The notes beneath the pieces were generated by a model. It was not told the DNA's origin, did not search any database, and saw only the letters and a list, made by a program, of their open reading frames with translations. This document shows, one piece after another, positions 50,182-58,160 of a stretch of 64,000 nt of DNA; the first letter of the stretch is position 1, and every line of letters begins with the position of its first letter. The translations under genes were made by a program, and so were the position numbers. Source of the stretch: SIG440 sp045645805 (GTDB lineage: Bacteria; Bacillota; Clostridia; Monoglobales; Monoglobaceae); assembly GCA_045645805.1 (NCBI GenBank), contig JAZRJL010000083.1, positions 13,979 through 77,978 of the forward strand, in the 5' to 3' direction.

Positions 50182-51795
50182 TTATCCAAACAGTGCAATC
50201 AATACACCTGCAGCAATTGCAGAGCCGATTACGCCGGCAACATTGGGGCCCATAGTGTGCATAAGCAGGAAGTTCTGTGGATTTTCCTTTTGACCAACAG
50301 TCTGCGAAACACGAGCAGCCATAGGAACAGCCGAAACACCTGCCGAACCCATAAGCGGATTGATTTTGTTCTTGAGGAACAGGTTCATAAACTTTGCAAG
50401 AAGAACGCCGCCTGCAGTACCAAAACCAAATGCCACAACACCCATAAGAATAATTGCAATTGTTCTGAACTGAAGGAATGTATCTGCAGTTGCAGTTGCA
50501 CCAACAGAAATTCCAAGGAATATTGTAACAATGTTCATCAGCTCGTTCTGCATTGTCTTTGAAATTCTGTCAACAACGCCGCATTCCTTTGCAAGGTTAC
50601 CAAGCATCAATGAACCAATCAGCGGACCTGCCGAAGGTACAAGAAGTGTTACAAACACAGTAATTGCAATGGGGAATATAATCTTTTCCACCTTTGATAC
50701 CTCACGGAGAGGCTTCATAACAATCTGTCTTTCCTTTTTGGTGGTAAGAAGCTTCATAATAGGCGGCTGAATTACAGGCACAAGTGCCATATATGAATAT
50801 GCCGCAACAGCAATTGGGCCTAAAAGGTGCGGAGCAAGTCTTGTTGTAACAAAGATTGCAGTAGGACCGTCAGCACCGCCGATAATACCGGTTGATGCAG
50901 CTTCGGCAGGGTTGAAGCCAAGATAACTTACACCAACATAGGTGATAAAGATACCAAGCTGAGCCGCAGCACCAAGAAGAAGGCTCTTTGGGTTTGCAAT
51001 CAGCGGACCAAAGTCTGTCATAGCACCAACACCAAGGAAGATAAGACAAGGATAAATACCAAGCTTTACTCCAAGGTAAAGATAGTCAATAAGTCCTGGG
51101 GTAAAGTTGTTTGATGCTGTAAACAAATCCCAATGTACATGACCGTCAGCAAAAAGCTCCTCGTGGAACATTTCTGCACCCGGGAGGTTGGTAAGAAGCA
51201 TACCAAAGGCAATAGGTAAAAGAAGCAGTGGTTCAAACTTTTTAACAATTGCAAGGTAAAGAAGAACAAATGATATAAGAATCATAACTGCAACCTTCCA
51301 GTTGTCAGCAATTGCCTTAAAGCCTGTCTGTGAAAGGAAGTTCATAACAGCCTGCACAGGTGTTACGTCATTTGCAAAAATATTCTTGCAGGTAGCAGTT
51401 TTGACCTCGTCAGCCTTTGAAAGGTCAACCGATGTTTCGCTTGTTTCAAGGTACTGGAAGTACACATCTACCACCGGAGGGTTCTTTGCATCAAAATTAT
51501 CAAATTTGAATGGAACCGTCATCTTAACTTCGCCGCCTGCACCAATTGTCATGGTTGTAGGCTCTTTCTTAAGCTCGCCAAGCAATGCCATTGACTTTTC
51601 GTCAAAGCCGGCAAGAGCAAAAATAACCGAGCTGTCTGATACGTTTGCAACAACAAATTCAAGAGTCATTGTTTCCGCATTATATGATGGGGTTTTTACG
51701 ATAAGAGTCTGTGCCTCGCCCTCTGCAAAGCATGAAAGCATAGACATAAGAACAACTACCATCGCAAGAAAACCTGTAAATATTCTCTTTTTCAT
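50182..51795 (-). CDS. oadB: Sodium ion-translocating decarboxylase beta subunit with N-terminal exported domain
   Basis: Decarboxylates carboxybiotin and exports Na+. Residues from about 165 match the OadB/GcdB membrane core, with the signature GIIGGADGPTAIFVTTRLA and the C-terminal FGTAGGVLLAKF and SAVPMAARVSQTVG. Residues 1-140 are an extra region: a signal peptide (about 1-25) and a soluble beta-rich domain (NAETMTLEFVVANVSDSSVIF, EVKMTVPFKFDNFDAKNPPV) that faces outside. At 537 residues it is 100-160 longer than classical OadB. The extra domain resembles an Ig/FxLYD-like fold, but this is a guess. Confidence 0.88.
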   Translation of the reverse strand: MKKRIFTGFLAMVVVLMSMLSCFAEGEAQTLIVKTPSYNAETMTLEFVVANVSDSSVIFALAGFDEKSMALLGELKKEPTTMTIGAGGEVKMTVPFKFDNFDAKNPPVVDVYFQYLETSETSVDLSKADEVKTATCKNIFANDVTPVQAVMNFLSQTGFKAIADNWKVAVMILISFVLLYLAIVKKFEPLLLLPIAFGMLLTNLPGAEMFHEELFADGHVHWDLFTASNNFTPGLIDYLYLGVKLGIYPCLIFLGVGAMTDFGPLIANPKSLLLGAAAQLGIFITYVGVSYLGFNPAEAASTGIIGGADGPTAIFVTTRLAPHLLGPIAVAAYSYMALVPVIQPPIMKLLTTKKERQIVMKPLREVSKVEKIIFPIAITVFVTLLVPSAGPLIGSLMLGNLAKECGVVDRISKTMQNELMNIVTIFLGISVGATATADTFLQFRTIAIILMGVVAFGFGTAGGVLLAKFMNLFLKNKINPLMGSAGVSAVPMAARVSQTVGQKENPQNFLLMHTMGPNVAGVIGSAIAAGVLIALFG

Positions 51796-51873
51796 AATAG
51801 TTTCATAGCCTTTCTACCCACAAATTTTGAAAACGTCTGCCGTGGGTTGGCAAAACATCAAAATTTGAGTAGA

Positions 51874-52233
51874 TTATTTAATTGTGCAAAGAGGTGTGCC
51901 TGATTCAACAGCCTGTCCTGCACTTACAGAAACTGCAGTAACTGTACCATCACAGCCTGCCATAATTTCATTTTCCATCTTCATAGCTTCAAGAATGAAA
52001 AGAACCTGACCTGATTTTACAGTGTCGCCTGCCTTAACATTTACTGAAAGAATTGTTCCGGGCATAGGTGCTGCAACTGCTTCACCCTCGCCTGTTGCCT
52101 GAGGAGCAGGAGCTGCTGCGGGTGCAGGAGCAACCTCAGCTTTAGTTTCTACAGCCTTTGCTTCAGCTTCGCTTACAAGTTCAATTTCAATTTCATATGC
52201 TGTACCGTTTACATTTACTTTATACTTTTTCAT
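51874..52233 (-). CDS. Biotin carboxyl carrier protein (biotinyl domain)
   Basis: A 119-residue carrier. A short N-terminal domain (MKKYKVNVNGTAYEIEIE), an Ala/Pro-rich flexible linker (about 30-48) and a biotinyl domain with the modified lysine K85 in LEAMKMENEI. It stands between oadB and oadG as a free-standing replacement for the domain missing from oadA. Confidence 0.93.
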   Translation of the reverse strand: MKKYKVNVNGTAYEIEIELVSEAEAKAVETKAEVAPAPAAAPAPQATGEGEAVAAPMPGTILSVNVKAGDTVKSGQVLFILEAMKMENEIMAGCDGTVTAVSVSAGQAVESGTPLCTIK

Positions 52234-52274
52234 TTTAAATTTCCTCCGTAAAATAATTTTTTTAATTAGTAATC

Positions 52275-52348
52275 AGATTCCTCGACTACGCTCGGAATGA
52301 CAAATCATCATTAGTCATCCTGAGCGAGTAAAACAAGCCGAAGGATCT
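52275..52348. repeat. Family D inverted pair
   Basis: AGATTCCTCGACTACGCTCG... and ...CGAAGGATCT ends between the biotin carrier and oadG. Confidence 0.7.
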
Positions 52349-52351
52349 TAT

Positions 52352-52627
52352 TTACACCCTTTTAAAGGATACAACCTTTATATTTGAACAATCTGTGCCA
52401 AGCTCTTCAGCGATACAAGCACAAATTCCGGCAACAACTGCCGATTTTTCTGCAGCACTCATTTCAGGAGCATTTACTACAGCGGGTGCAGCTGTCTTTT
52501 TATCTTTTTTTACAAAGGCTCTTATAACAATACTCATAATATTGCATATAAGAACAATAGCAATAAGACCAATAAAAACAGTTCCCATACCCATAATAAC
52601 TACAAATCCGTTTGAAAGTCCTGTCAT
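52352..52627 (-). CDS. oadG: Oxaloacetate decarboxylase gamma subunit (OadG family)
   Basis: A small assembly/stabilising subunit, 91 residues: one N-terminal membrane helix (about 8-32, VVIMGMGTVFIGLIAIVLICN), a charged, Ala/Pro-rich linker and a C-terminal soluble segment (EMSAAEKSAVVAGICACIAEEL) of the OadG_beta type common in Clostridia. It is the first gene of the decarboxylase group, downstream of lysC. Confidence 0.85.
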   Translation of the reverse strand: MTGLSNGFVVIMGMGTVFIGLIAIVLICNIMSIVIRAFVKKDKKTAAPAVVNAPEMSAAEKSAVVAGICACIAEELGTDCSNIKVVSFKRV

Positions 52628-52672
52628 ACATTATCTTCCTTTCTTTAAGATGTTATTTTTCTTTTAAAATTT

Positions 52673-52725
52673 GTAGGGAAGGGATTTATCCCTTCCGCAA
52701 CGGAATGCATAAATGCATTCCCTAC
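52673..52725. repeat. Family E double palindrome (REPIN-like)
   Basis: GTAGGG...CCCTAC ends with GGAAGGGATTTATCCCTTCC and GGAATGCATAAATGCATTCC hairpins; same design as 46366-46418 with different stem bases. Confidence 0.8.
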
Positions 52726-52742
52726 AATATTTAAATATAAAC

Positions 52743-53948
52743 CTAAATCAAAAACTTGTCATGAATAGCCTGAACAGCCTTTTCAGCATTCTTAACATTA
52801 ATAAGAACAGAAATTTTTGTTTCTGATGTTGAAATCATATGAATGTTAATTCCTGCATCATAAAGAGCTTCAAACATCTTTGCAGCAACACCGGGATTGT
52901 TAACCATACCTGCACCAACAATTGAAACCTTGCTGATATCCTCACGGTGTGTAATTTCTTCATAGCAAAGTGTTTCCTTTTCAGCCTCAAGCAAATCAAT
53001 TGCATCCTGCATATGATTTTTGGTAACTGTAAATGAAATATCCTTTTTGTTGTCTCTTCCGATTGACTGAAGGATTACGTCAACATTGATACCCTTTTTT
53101 GCAAGAAGTGAAAATACCCTAAACGCAATACCGGGCTTATCCTCAAGACCTACAATTGCAATACGGGCAACGTCATTATCTCTTGCCACACCTCTGATTA
53201 ACATTTTTTCCACTGAAACCGCCTCCTTAACAATAGTTCCGTCTACTTTTTCAAAACTTGATTTAACTTCCAGCTTAACGCCGTATTTCTTTGCCATCTC
53301 AACCGAACGGTTGTGAAGAACGTTTGCACCAAGACTTGCAAGGTCAAGCATTTCGTCATAAGTAATAGCGTCAAGCTTTTTAGCACTCTTTACAATACGT
53401 GGGTCAGCTGTATAAACACCGTCAACATCGGTATAAATTTCGCACTTATCTGCGTGTACTGCCGCCGCAATTGCAACAGCCGAAGTATCACTTCCGCCGC
53501 GGCCGAGGGTTGTGATGTCGTCATATTTATCAATACCCTGAAAGCCTGCAACAATAACAATCTTCTTTTTGTCAAGCTCGGACAAAATTCTTTCGGTATC
53601 AACCTTATTGATACGTGCATTACCTGAATTTGAATTTGTCTTAAAGCCTGCCTGCCAACCGGTAAGAGAAATTACCGGAACACCAATCTTTTCAATTGCC
53701 ATTGCAAGTAGTGCAATTGAAATCTGCTCGCCTGATGCAAGCAGCATATCCATTTCACGCTTTGAGGGGCTTTTGTTAATTTCATAAGCCTTCTCAATCA
53801 AATCATCTGTTGTGTCGCCCTGAGCTGAAACTACAACCACTACGCTGTTTCCTTCGCGGTAGGTATCAACAACTCTGTTTGCCACGTTTTCCACCTTGGC
53901 AGCATCGGCAACCGAACTTCCGCCAAACTTCTGAACAATAATACCCAA
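52743..53948 (-). CDS. lysC: Aspartate kinase
   Basis: Commits aspartate to lysine, threonine and methionine synthesis. The 401-residue protein has KFGGSSVADA at the N-terminus, LGRGGSDTSAVA and YTDVDGVYTADPR in the kinase domain, and two C-terminal ACT domains for feedback inhibition. It follows hom after 63 bases and is probably translated from the same message. No lysine riboswitch precedes the pair. Confidence 0.95.
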   Translation of the reverse strand: MGIIVQKFGGSSVADAAKVENVANRVVDTYREGNSVVVVVSAQGDTTDDLIEKAYEINKSPSKREMDMLLASGEQISIALLAMAIEKIGVPVISLTGWQAGFKTNSNSGNARINKVDTERILSELDKKKIVIVAGFQGIDKYDDITTLGRGGSDTSAVAIAAAVHADKCEIYTDVDGVYTADPRIVKSAKKLDAITYDEMLDLASLGANVLHNRSVEMAKKYGVKLEVKSSFEKVDGTIVKEAVSVEKMLIRGVARDNDVARIAIVGLEDKPGIAFRVFSLLAKKGINVDVILQSIGRDNKKDISFTVTKNHMQDAIDLLEAEKETLCYEEITHREDISKVSIVGAGMVNNPGVAAKMFEALYDAGINIHMISTSETKISVLINVKNAEKAVQAIHDKFLI

Positions 53949-54011
53949 AGTTAAAACCTCCTGACTTATACTTAAATGCAGAATTTAACTTCTGCTAAAA
54001 TTTTACTTAAA

Positions 54012-55214
54012 TTAACCTATAATACGCATCTTTGAAAGCATTTTGCAGCCCTCAACTGAATTTACAAATTCATCAAGCTGTGCAGCTGTCATTTCATTGG
54101 TAAGTACGGCAAATTCCAAAGAATTGCTTTCAGAATATGCAACAATTTTTGCATCCTTTATATTTGAAGGTGCTTTGCCCTCAAAACGTACATAATATGC
54201 ATATTTAAGATTTTCGCCCTTTGACTGATTTTCAGGACTGTACTCATCCCATTTTATGATAATGTTTACATTTTTGTGCTTGATAGCATCAACCACATCG
54301 GCAACAACAGCATTTGCTGTAGGCAGCTTGCCTGCACCTCTGCCGTAAAACATAACATCTCCCAAATCCTCGCCTTTTACTATTATTCCGTTAAATACAT
54401 CATTAATTCCGGCAAGGGGATTGTTTTTGGGAACAAATGCCGGAAATACTCCTGCATATACCTTTTCGTCATCCTTGCAGGTATGTCCAATGAGTTTAAT
54501 TGAATAACCAAAATGCTCGGCAAAAGCAACATCCTCAGCAGTTATCTTTGTAATACCCTCGGTTGAAATCTGTTTATAATCAAGTGCCTTTCCAAATGCC
54601 AAAGCTGCAAGAATTGCAATTTTTCGACAGGTATCATATCCTTCAACATCTGCTGTTGGATCAGCCTCAGCATAACCCTTTTGCTGTGCAGCCTTTAAAG
54701 CTGATTCAAAGCTTTCGCCGCAGCCAAACATCTGGGTTAGAATATAGTTTGTAGTACCGTTTAATATACCAAATACATCTGTTGCCTCGCCTGCTGTCAA
54801 ACAGGAATACATAGGTCTGATAACAGGTATACCGCCGCCAACACTTGCCTCAAAAAGATAGTTTATGTTTCTTTCTCTTGCAATTTTTAAAAGCTCAGTT
54901 CCGTGAGTTGCAACAAGCTCTTTATTTGAAGTAATAACCTGCTTACCTGCAAGCAAAAGCTTTTTTGTAAAATCATAAGCAGGATTTACACCGCCCATTG
55001 TTTCAACAACAATGCCAACCTCATCGTCATTTAAAATGTCGTTGAAGTCCTTTGTAAAGCACTTAAACTCACTGTCTGGAAAGTCTCTCAAATCAAGAAT
55101 ATGAGCAATTTCAATTGCTTCACCGCATCTTTTTACAAGATTTTCCTGATTTTTTGTGACAACCTCTCCAACGCCCGAGCCAACAACACCAAAGCCCATA
55201 ATGGCAATTTTCAT
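54012..55214 (-). CDS. hom: Homoserine dehydrogenase
   Basis: Reduces aspartate semialdehyde to homoserine. The 400-residue protein has the NAD(P)-binding GFGVVGSGVGEV, ASVGGGIPVIRP, GILNGTTNYIL and ADPTADVEGYD catalytic region and a C-terminal ACT domain (about 320-400). It is the promoter-proximal gene of hom-lysC. Its product feeds the O-acetylhomoserine sulfhydrylase encoded at 59509-60786. Confidence 0.95.
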   Translation of the reverse strand: MKIAIMGFGVVGSGVGEVVTKNQENLVKRCGEAIEIAHILDLRDFPDSEFKCFTKDFNDILNDDEVGIVVETMGGVNPAYDFTKKLLLAGKQVITSNKELVATHGTELLKIARERNINYLFEASVGGGIPVIRPMYSCLTAGEATDVFGILNGTTNYILTQMFGCGESFESALKAAQQKGYAEADPTADVEGYDTCRKIAILAALAFGKALDYKQISTEGITKITAEDVAFAEHFGYSIKLIGHTCKDDEKVYAGVFPAFVPKNNPLAGINDVFNGIIVKGEDLGDVMFYGRGAGKLPTANAVVADVVDAIKHKNVNIIIKWDEYSPENQSKGENLKYAYYVRFEGKAPSNIKDAKIVAYSESNSLEFAVLTNEMTAAQLDEFVNSVEGCKMLSKMRIIG

Positions 55215-55305
55215 ATGTTATCAATCCTTTCGTTTAGGAATGTGTGAAATTTGTATTTTAAAAGCTATTTTAACAAATTTGAAAATTCTTCCCATTTTAG
55301 TACTT

Positions 55306-55334
55306 ATAATACACCAAAATTGCCGTCAAGTCAA
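55306..55334 (-). promoter_or_regulatory. Sigma-A promoter of hom-lysC
   Basis: Minus-strand TTGACT (55329-55334), 17-base spacer, TATTAT (55306-55311); leader of about 85 bases without a recognised riboswitch. Confidence 0.8.
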
Positions 55335-55569
55335 GGTTTTTTTTAAATGGGGCGTTGCCCCCTTTGACCCCCTTTGCACCGATTTAAAGCTCAGGATATT
55401 TTAATTGTTTATCTTATATAAATTTAAGAACGCTTGAATACACAAACTTATTGTGTGCTCTCGCTAAAATGCTTTGCCTGCAAATGAAATTAATTGCAAG
55501 GCATTTTTCTAAAATTTATATAATCTTCACAATAAATATCCAATCACTTTAAATATGGTGCGTTTAAAA

Positions 55570-55622
55570 GGCTCCCTTGTGTAAAGGGAGCTGGCTCGGC
55601 TGTGCCGAGACTGAGGGATTGT
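55570..55622. repeat. Family C repeat
   Basis: GGCTCCCTTGTGTAAAGGGAGC hairpin (quoted in part: CTCCCTTGTGTAAAGGGAG) and CTCGGCTGTGCCGAG, ending CTGAGGGATTG as at the grpE-dnaK copy. Confidence 0.7.
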
Positions 55623-56008
55623 TATAAATTATATATTTATAAAATTATCTTGTATTTTTAATTTATTTGTTTTAAAATAAAAATTCATTTGATTCATTTA
55701 AGGAAGAATTATTTTACGAGTTTTAGAACTCAGATGCCACACCTAAAGAAATCAGAAACTTTATACGGGCAATTGAGGATTAGAAAATTTTCTTTTATAT
55801 AATAAAATAATAATATATATTTATTTATGGTAGTTGTTGTTGTAGTATTTGTTGATTATGTTAAAAACCTTAAAATTTATTTTAAAATAAATAGTTTGGG
55901 CTTGTTTAAAAAATGTTGAAAAGTTTGAAAAATTATAAACAGTTTTCACAGGGGATATTGATTTAAAAAATTGATAACATTTTTTCAACTGTTAATTAAC
56001 TTTAATTA

Positions 56009-56017
56009 TGTGGATAA
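56009..56017 (-). promoter_or_regulatory. DnaA box
   Basis: TGTGGATAA, the perfect complement of TTATCCACA. Confidence 0.6.
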
Positions 56018-56028
56018 GTCTTACATAA

Positions 56029-56140
56029 GGGGATAGCAAAAAGATATAATTATATGAAAAATCGAACATCGTAAGATTTTTTACCTCTTTTTATAAAATA
56101 AATTTTTTTTTGCGTTCTAAACAATTTTTATATTTCCGCC
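56029..56140 (-). repeat. Family A copy A7 lacking the P3 arm
   Basis: GGGGATA joined directly to AGCAAAAAGATATAATTAT, the AAAAATC/GATTTTT inner hairpin as in A4, and the TTTTTTTGCGTTCTAAACAA right end. It looks like an internal deletion of P3. It is not next to a minus-strand stop codon. Confidence 0.7.
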
Positions 56141-56152
56141 ATAAAAAAATGA

Positions 56153-56181
56153 TTGACAAAACTCAAAAAATGTTCTATTAT
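56153..56181 (+). promoter_or_regulatory. Sigma-A promoter of the ferredoxin gene
   Basis: TTGACA (56153-56158), 17-base spacer, TATTAT (56176-56181). Confidence 0.85.
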
Positions 56182-56234
56182 ATACTTAAATTTAATAAAA
56201 TTAAATATTTAAAGATAGTCAAGAGGTGAAAAAA

Positions 56235-56402
56235 ATGGCTTACAAAATCAATGATGAATGCATCAGCTGCGGTGCTTGCGCAAGCGAATGCCCCGTTTCT
56301 TGTATTTCTGAGGGTGACAGCAAGTATGTAATTGATGAAAACGAATGCATCGATTGCGGTAACTGCGCAAATGTATGCCCTGTAAATGCTCCTGAGGCAT
56401 AA
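56235..56402 (+). CDS. Clostridial 2[4Fe-4S] ferredoxin
   Basis: A 55-residue low-potential electron carrier. Two CxxCxxCxxxCP motifs (C9, C12, C15, C19 and C38, C41, C44, C48) fit the classic clostridial ferredoxin, as does the opening MAYKINDECISCGACASECP. The ATG is preceded by AGAGGTG, with a strong promoter and its own terminator, consistent with the high expression usual for this protein. The partner enzymes are not in the window. Confidence 0.97.
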   Translation: MAYKINDECISCGACASECPVSCISEGDSKYVIDENECIDCGNCANVCPVNAPEA

Positions 56403-56420
56403 ATTAGATTAAAATTAAAT

Positions 56421-56458
56421 AAAGGGGCTGTCTTTTTAAAAGACAGTCCCTTTAAATT
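56421..56458 (+). terminator. Terminator of the ferredoxin gene
   Basis: GGGGCTGTCTTTTTAAAAGACAGTCCC-type hairpin (arms CTGTCTTTT/AAAAGACAG) flanked by A- and T-rich sequence; rsmG starts 14 bases later. Confidence 0.85.
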
Positions 56459-56471
56459 TAAGGATTTGCTT

Positions 56472-57173
56472 ATGAACAAAGAAATTTTAAAAAACGGATT
56501 AAATGAAAAAGGTTTTGAACTTGATAATATAAAGGAAGAAAGATTTTTAAAATTTTCGCATCTTTTAGTTGAATGGAACAAAAAAATGAATCTTACTGCA
56601 GTTACAGATGATGATGGTATATCTGTTAAACATTTTTTGGACAGCATAATTCCTTTATTTTATATTGATATAAAAGAAAACAGCAAAATTATTGATGTTG
56701 GTACAGGTGCAGGCTTTCCTGGTATACCTTTAAAAATAATGCGTGATGATTTGGATTTTACCTATCTTGATTCATTAAATAAAAGAATAAATTTTTTAAA
56801 GACGGTATCAGATGAACTTGGTTTTGAAAAAGCTGAATTTATCCATGGTCGTGCCGAGGATGCAGGTCACGACAAAAAACTTCGTGAAAAATTTGATTAT
56901 GCAGTATCACGTGCAGTTGCACCTCTTCATATTTTATGCGAATATTGTCTTCCCTTTTTAAAGGTTGGCGGTACATTTATTGCATATAAATCATGCGATA
57001 TTGATGAAGAAATTTCAAATGCAAAAAGTATGACAGGTAACCTTGGAGGAAAAATCAAAGAAGTTATTGAAATTGATATTCCTATGTCGGATTTAAAGCG
57101 TAAGATTGTTTTGATTGAAAAGATAAAAGAAACACCAAGACAATTTCCAAGAAAACCAAATAAGATTAAATAA
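56472..57173 (+). CDS. rsmG: 16S rRNA (guanine(527)-N(7))-methyltransferase RsmG (GidB)
   Basis: Methylates G527 of 16S rRNA; loss gives low-level streptomycin resistance. The 233-residue protein has FLKFSHLLVEWNKKMNLTAV, the SAM-binding VGTGAGFPGIPLKI, and VSRAVAPLHILCEYCLPFL. The ATG at 56472 has AAGGA 7 bases upstream; TTG 56466 is less likely. In most Firmicutes it belongs to the mnmE-mnmG-rsmG-parA-parB origin cluster; here it stands alone, 17 kb from parAB. The coding sequence is noticeably more AT-rich than its neighbours. Confidence 0.95.
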   Translation: MNKEILKNGLNEKGFELDNIKEERFLKFSHLLVEWNKKMNLTAVTDDDGISVKHFLDSIIPLFYIDIKENSKIIDVGTGAGFPGIPLKIMRDDLDFTYLDSLNKRINFLKTVSDELGFEKAEFIHGRAEDAGHDKKLREKFDYAVSRAVAPLHILCEYCLPFLKVGGTFIAYKSCDIDEEISNAKSMTGNLGGKIKEVIEIDIPMSDLKRKIVLIEKIKETPRQFPRKPNKIK

Positions 57174-57222
57174 TATATAAAAAATGGTAAGACCGCAAAA
57201 TGTATTTTTCTATAAAAAAAGC

Positions 57223-57280
57223 AGATTTCTCGACTCAATTTGTATGCTCGAAAGTCATCCCGAGCATAGTCGAGGGATCT
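57223..57280. repeat. Family D inverted pair
   Basis: AGATTTCTCGACTC... and ...GTCGAGGGATCT ends in the convergent rsmG-kinase gap. Confidence 0.7.
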
Positions 57281-57297
57281 GCTTTTATATTATATTT

Positions 57298-58158
57298 TTA
57301 TTCTTTCAAATTTTTTAATGCCTTCTCAAATATAACACCGTATTCAATTTTCATATCGTTATATTTTATAGTTTCTTTAATTGCAGATTTTATAAAATCA
57401 ACTGCATTTTCCGAGGCTTCAAGCATTGAAAGTCCGTTCAAAAGTCCGCCGCACAAAACTGCAGCAAAAATATCACCTGTGCCGTGAAATGGTCGGTTTA
57501 CATATCCGCAATCAAGCAGACGAAATACATTGTTTTCTTTATCCAAAACTGCAACCGACATATTATTTTCGTCAAGCATAAGGCTGGTTATAGCAATTTT
57601 TTTTGGACCAAGCTCTGAAAGAGCGTTTAATATTTCCTTTATTTCATTTATTGAAAGATAGTGCTTTGGATAATCTCTGCCAAGTAAAAGGCAGGCTTCG
57701 GTCAGGTTTGGTGTGATTACATCTGCAAGTGAAACAAAATTTCTCATTGCACACATCAAGTCCTGCATTCTGTCATAATATACAGTTTCAATATCCGACA
57801 AATCATTATCACCAAGTACGGGGTCAATTACAATAAGAGAATTTTCAGCTTTTTTCTCCTTTATAAATTCCGATAAAAGCTCAATCTGCTTTGCACTTGC
57901 CATATAACCTGTAAGGATTGCATCAAATTTAATATCAAGGTCCTTCCAGTGCTTGAGAATTTTTTTCATTTCATCGGTTAAATCAAGAAAGGTATAATCC
58001 TCAAATTTATATGTATGTGTTGAAAGTATAGCAGTAGGCAGCGGACACGCTTCTATCTCCATTGCTGAAAGTATGGGACAGGCTTCGGTCAGTGAAACTC
58101 TTCCAAAGCCTGAAAGGTCATTTATTACCGCCGCACGGGGTATAAAGCTGTTTATCAT
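57298..58158 (-). CDS. pdxY: Pyridoxamine/pyridoxal kinase (PfkB/ribokinase superfamily)
   Basis: Phosphorylates vitamin B6 vitamers. The 286-residue protein begins with AAVINDLSGFGRVSLTEACP and LPTAILSTHTYKFEDYTF, signatures of the pyridoxamine kinase branch. DPVLGDNDL and the ATP-binding GTGDIFAAVLCGGLLNG complete the fold. It lies 2 bases downstream of the pseudouridine synthase gene and is probably co-transcribed with it. PLP made here would serve enzymes such as the sulfhydrylase at 59509-60786, but no direct link is implied. Confidence 0.85.
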   Translation of the reverse strand: MINSFIPRAAVINDLSGFGRVSLTEACPILSAMEIEACPLPTAILSTHTYKFEDYTFLDLTDEMKKILKHWKDLDIKFDAILTGYMASAKQIELLSEFIKEKKAENSLIVIDPVLGDNDLSDIETVYYDRMQDLMCAMRNFVSLADVITPNLTEACLLLGRDYPKHYLSINEIKEILNALSELGPKKIAITSLMLDENNMSVAVLDKENNVFRLLDCGYVNRPFHGTGDIFAAVLCGGLLNGLSMLEASENAVDFIKSAIKETIKYNDMKIEYGVIFEKALKNLKE

Positions 58159-58160
58159 TT

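Larger units (their letters stand above)
55335..56028. other. Gene-poor AT-rich region, possible origin-proximal sequence
   Basis: No gene is visible. An orphan hairpin with a T-run (55475-55508, TTGCAAGGCA arm) suggests a short plus-strand transcript; a family C repeat is at 55570-55622. From 55640 to 56028 the sequence is extremely AT-rich and ends in a stretch with a perfect DnaA box, several GTTGA/TCAAC motifs and TTTTCACAGG. Confidence 0.45.

Noticed and set aside
55475..55508. Terminator of a hidden gene in the 55 kb gap
   Set aside because: No upstream plus-strand coding frame or clear promoter was found; it is reported only as an orphan hairpin.
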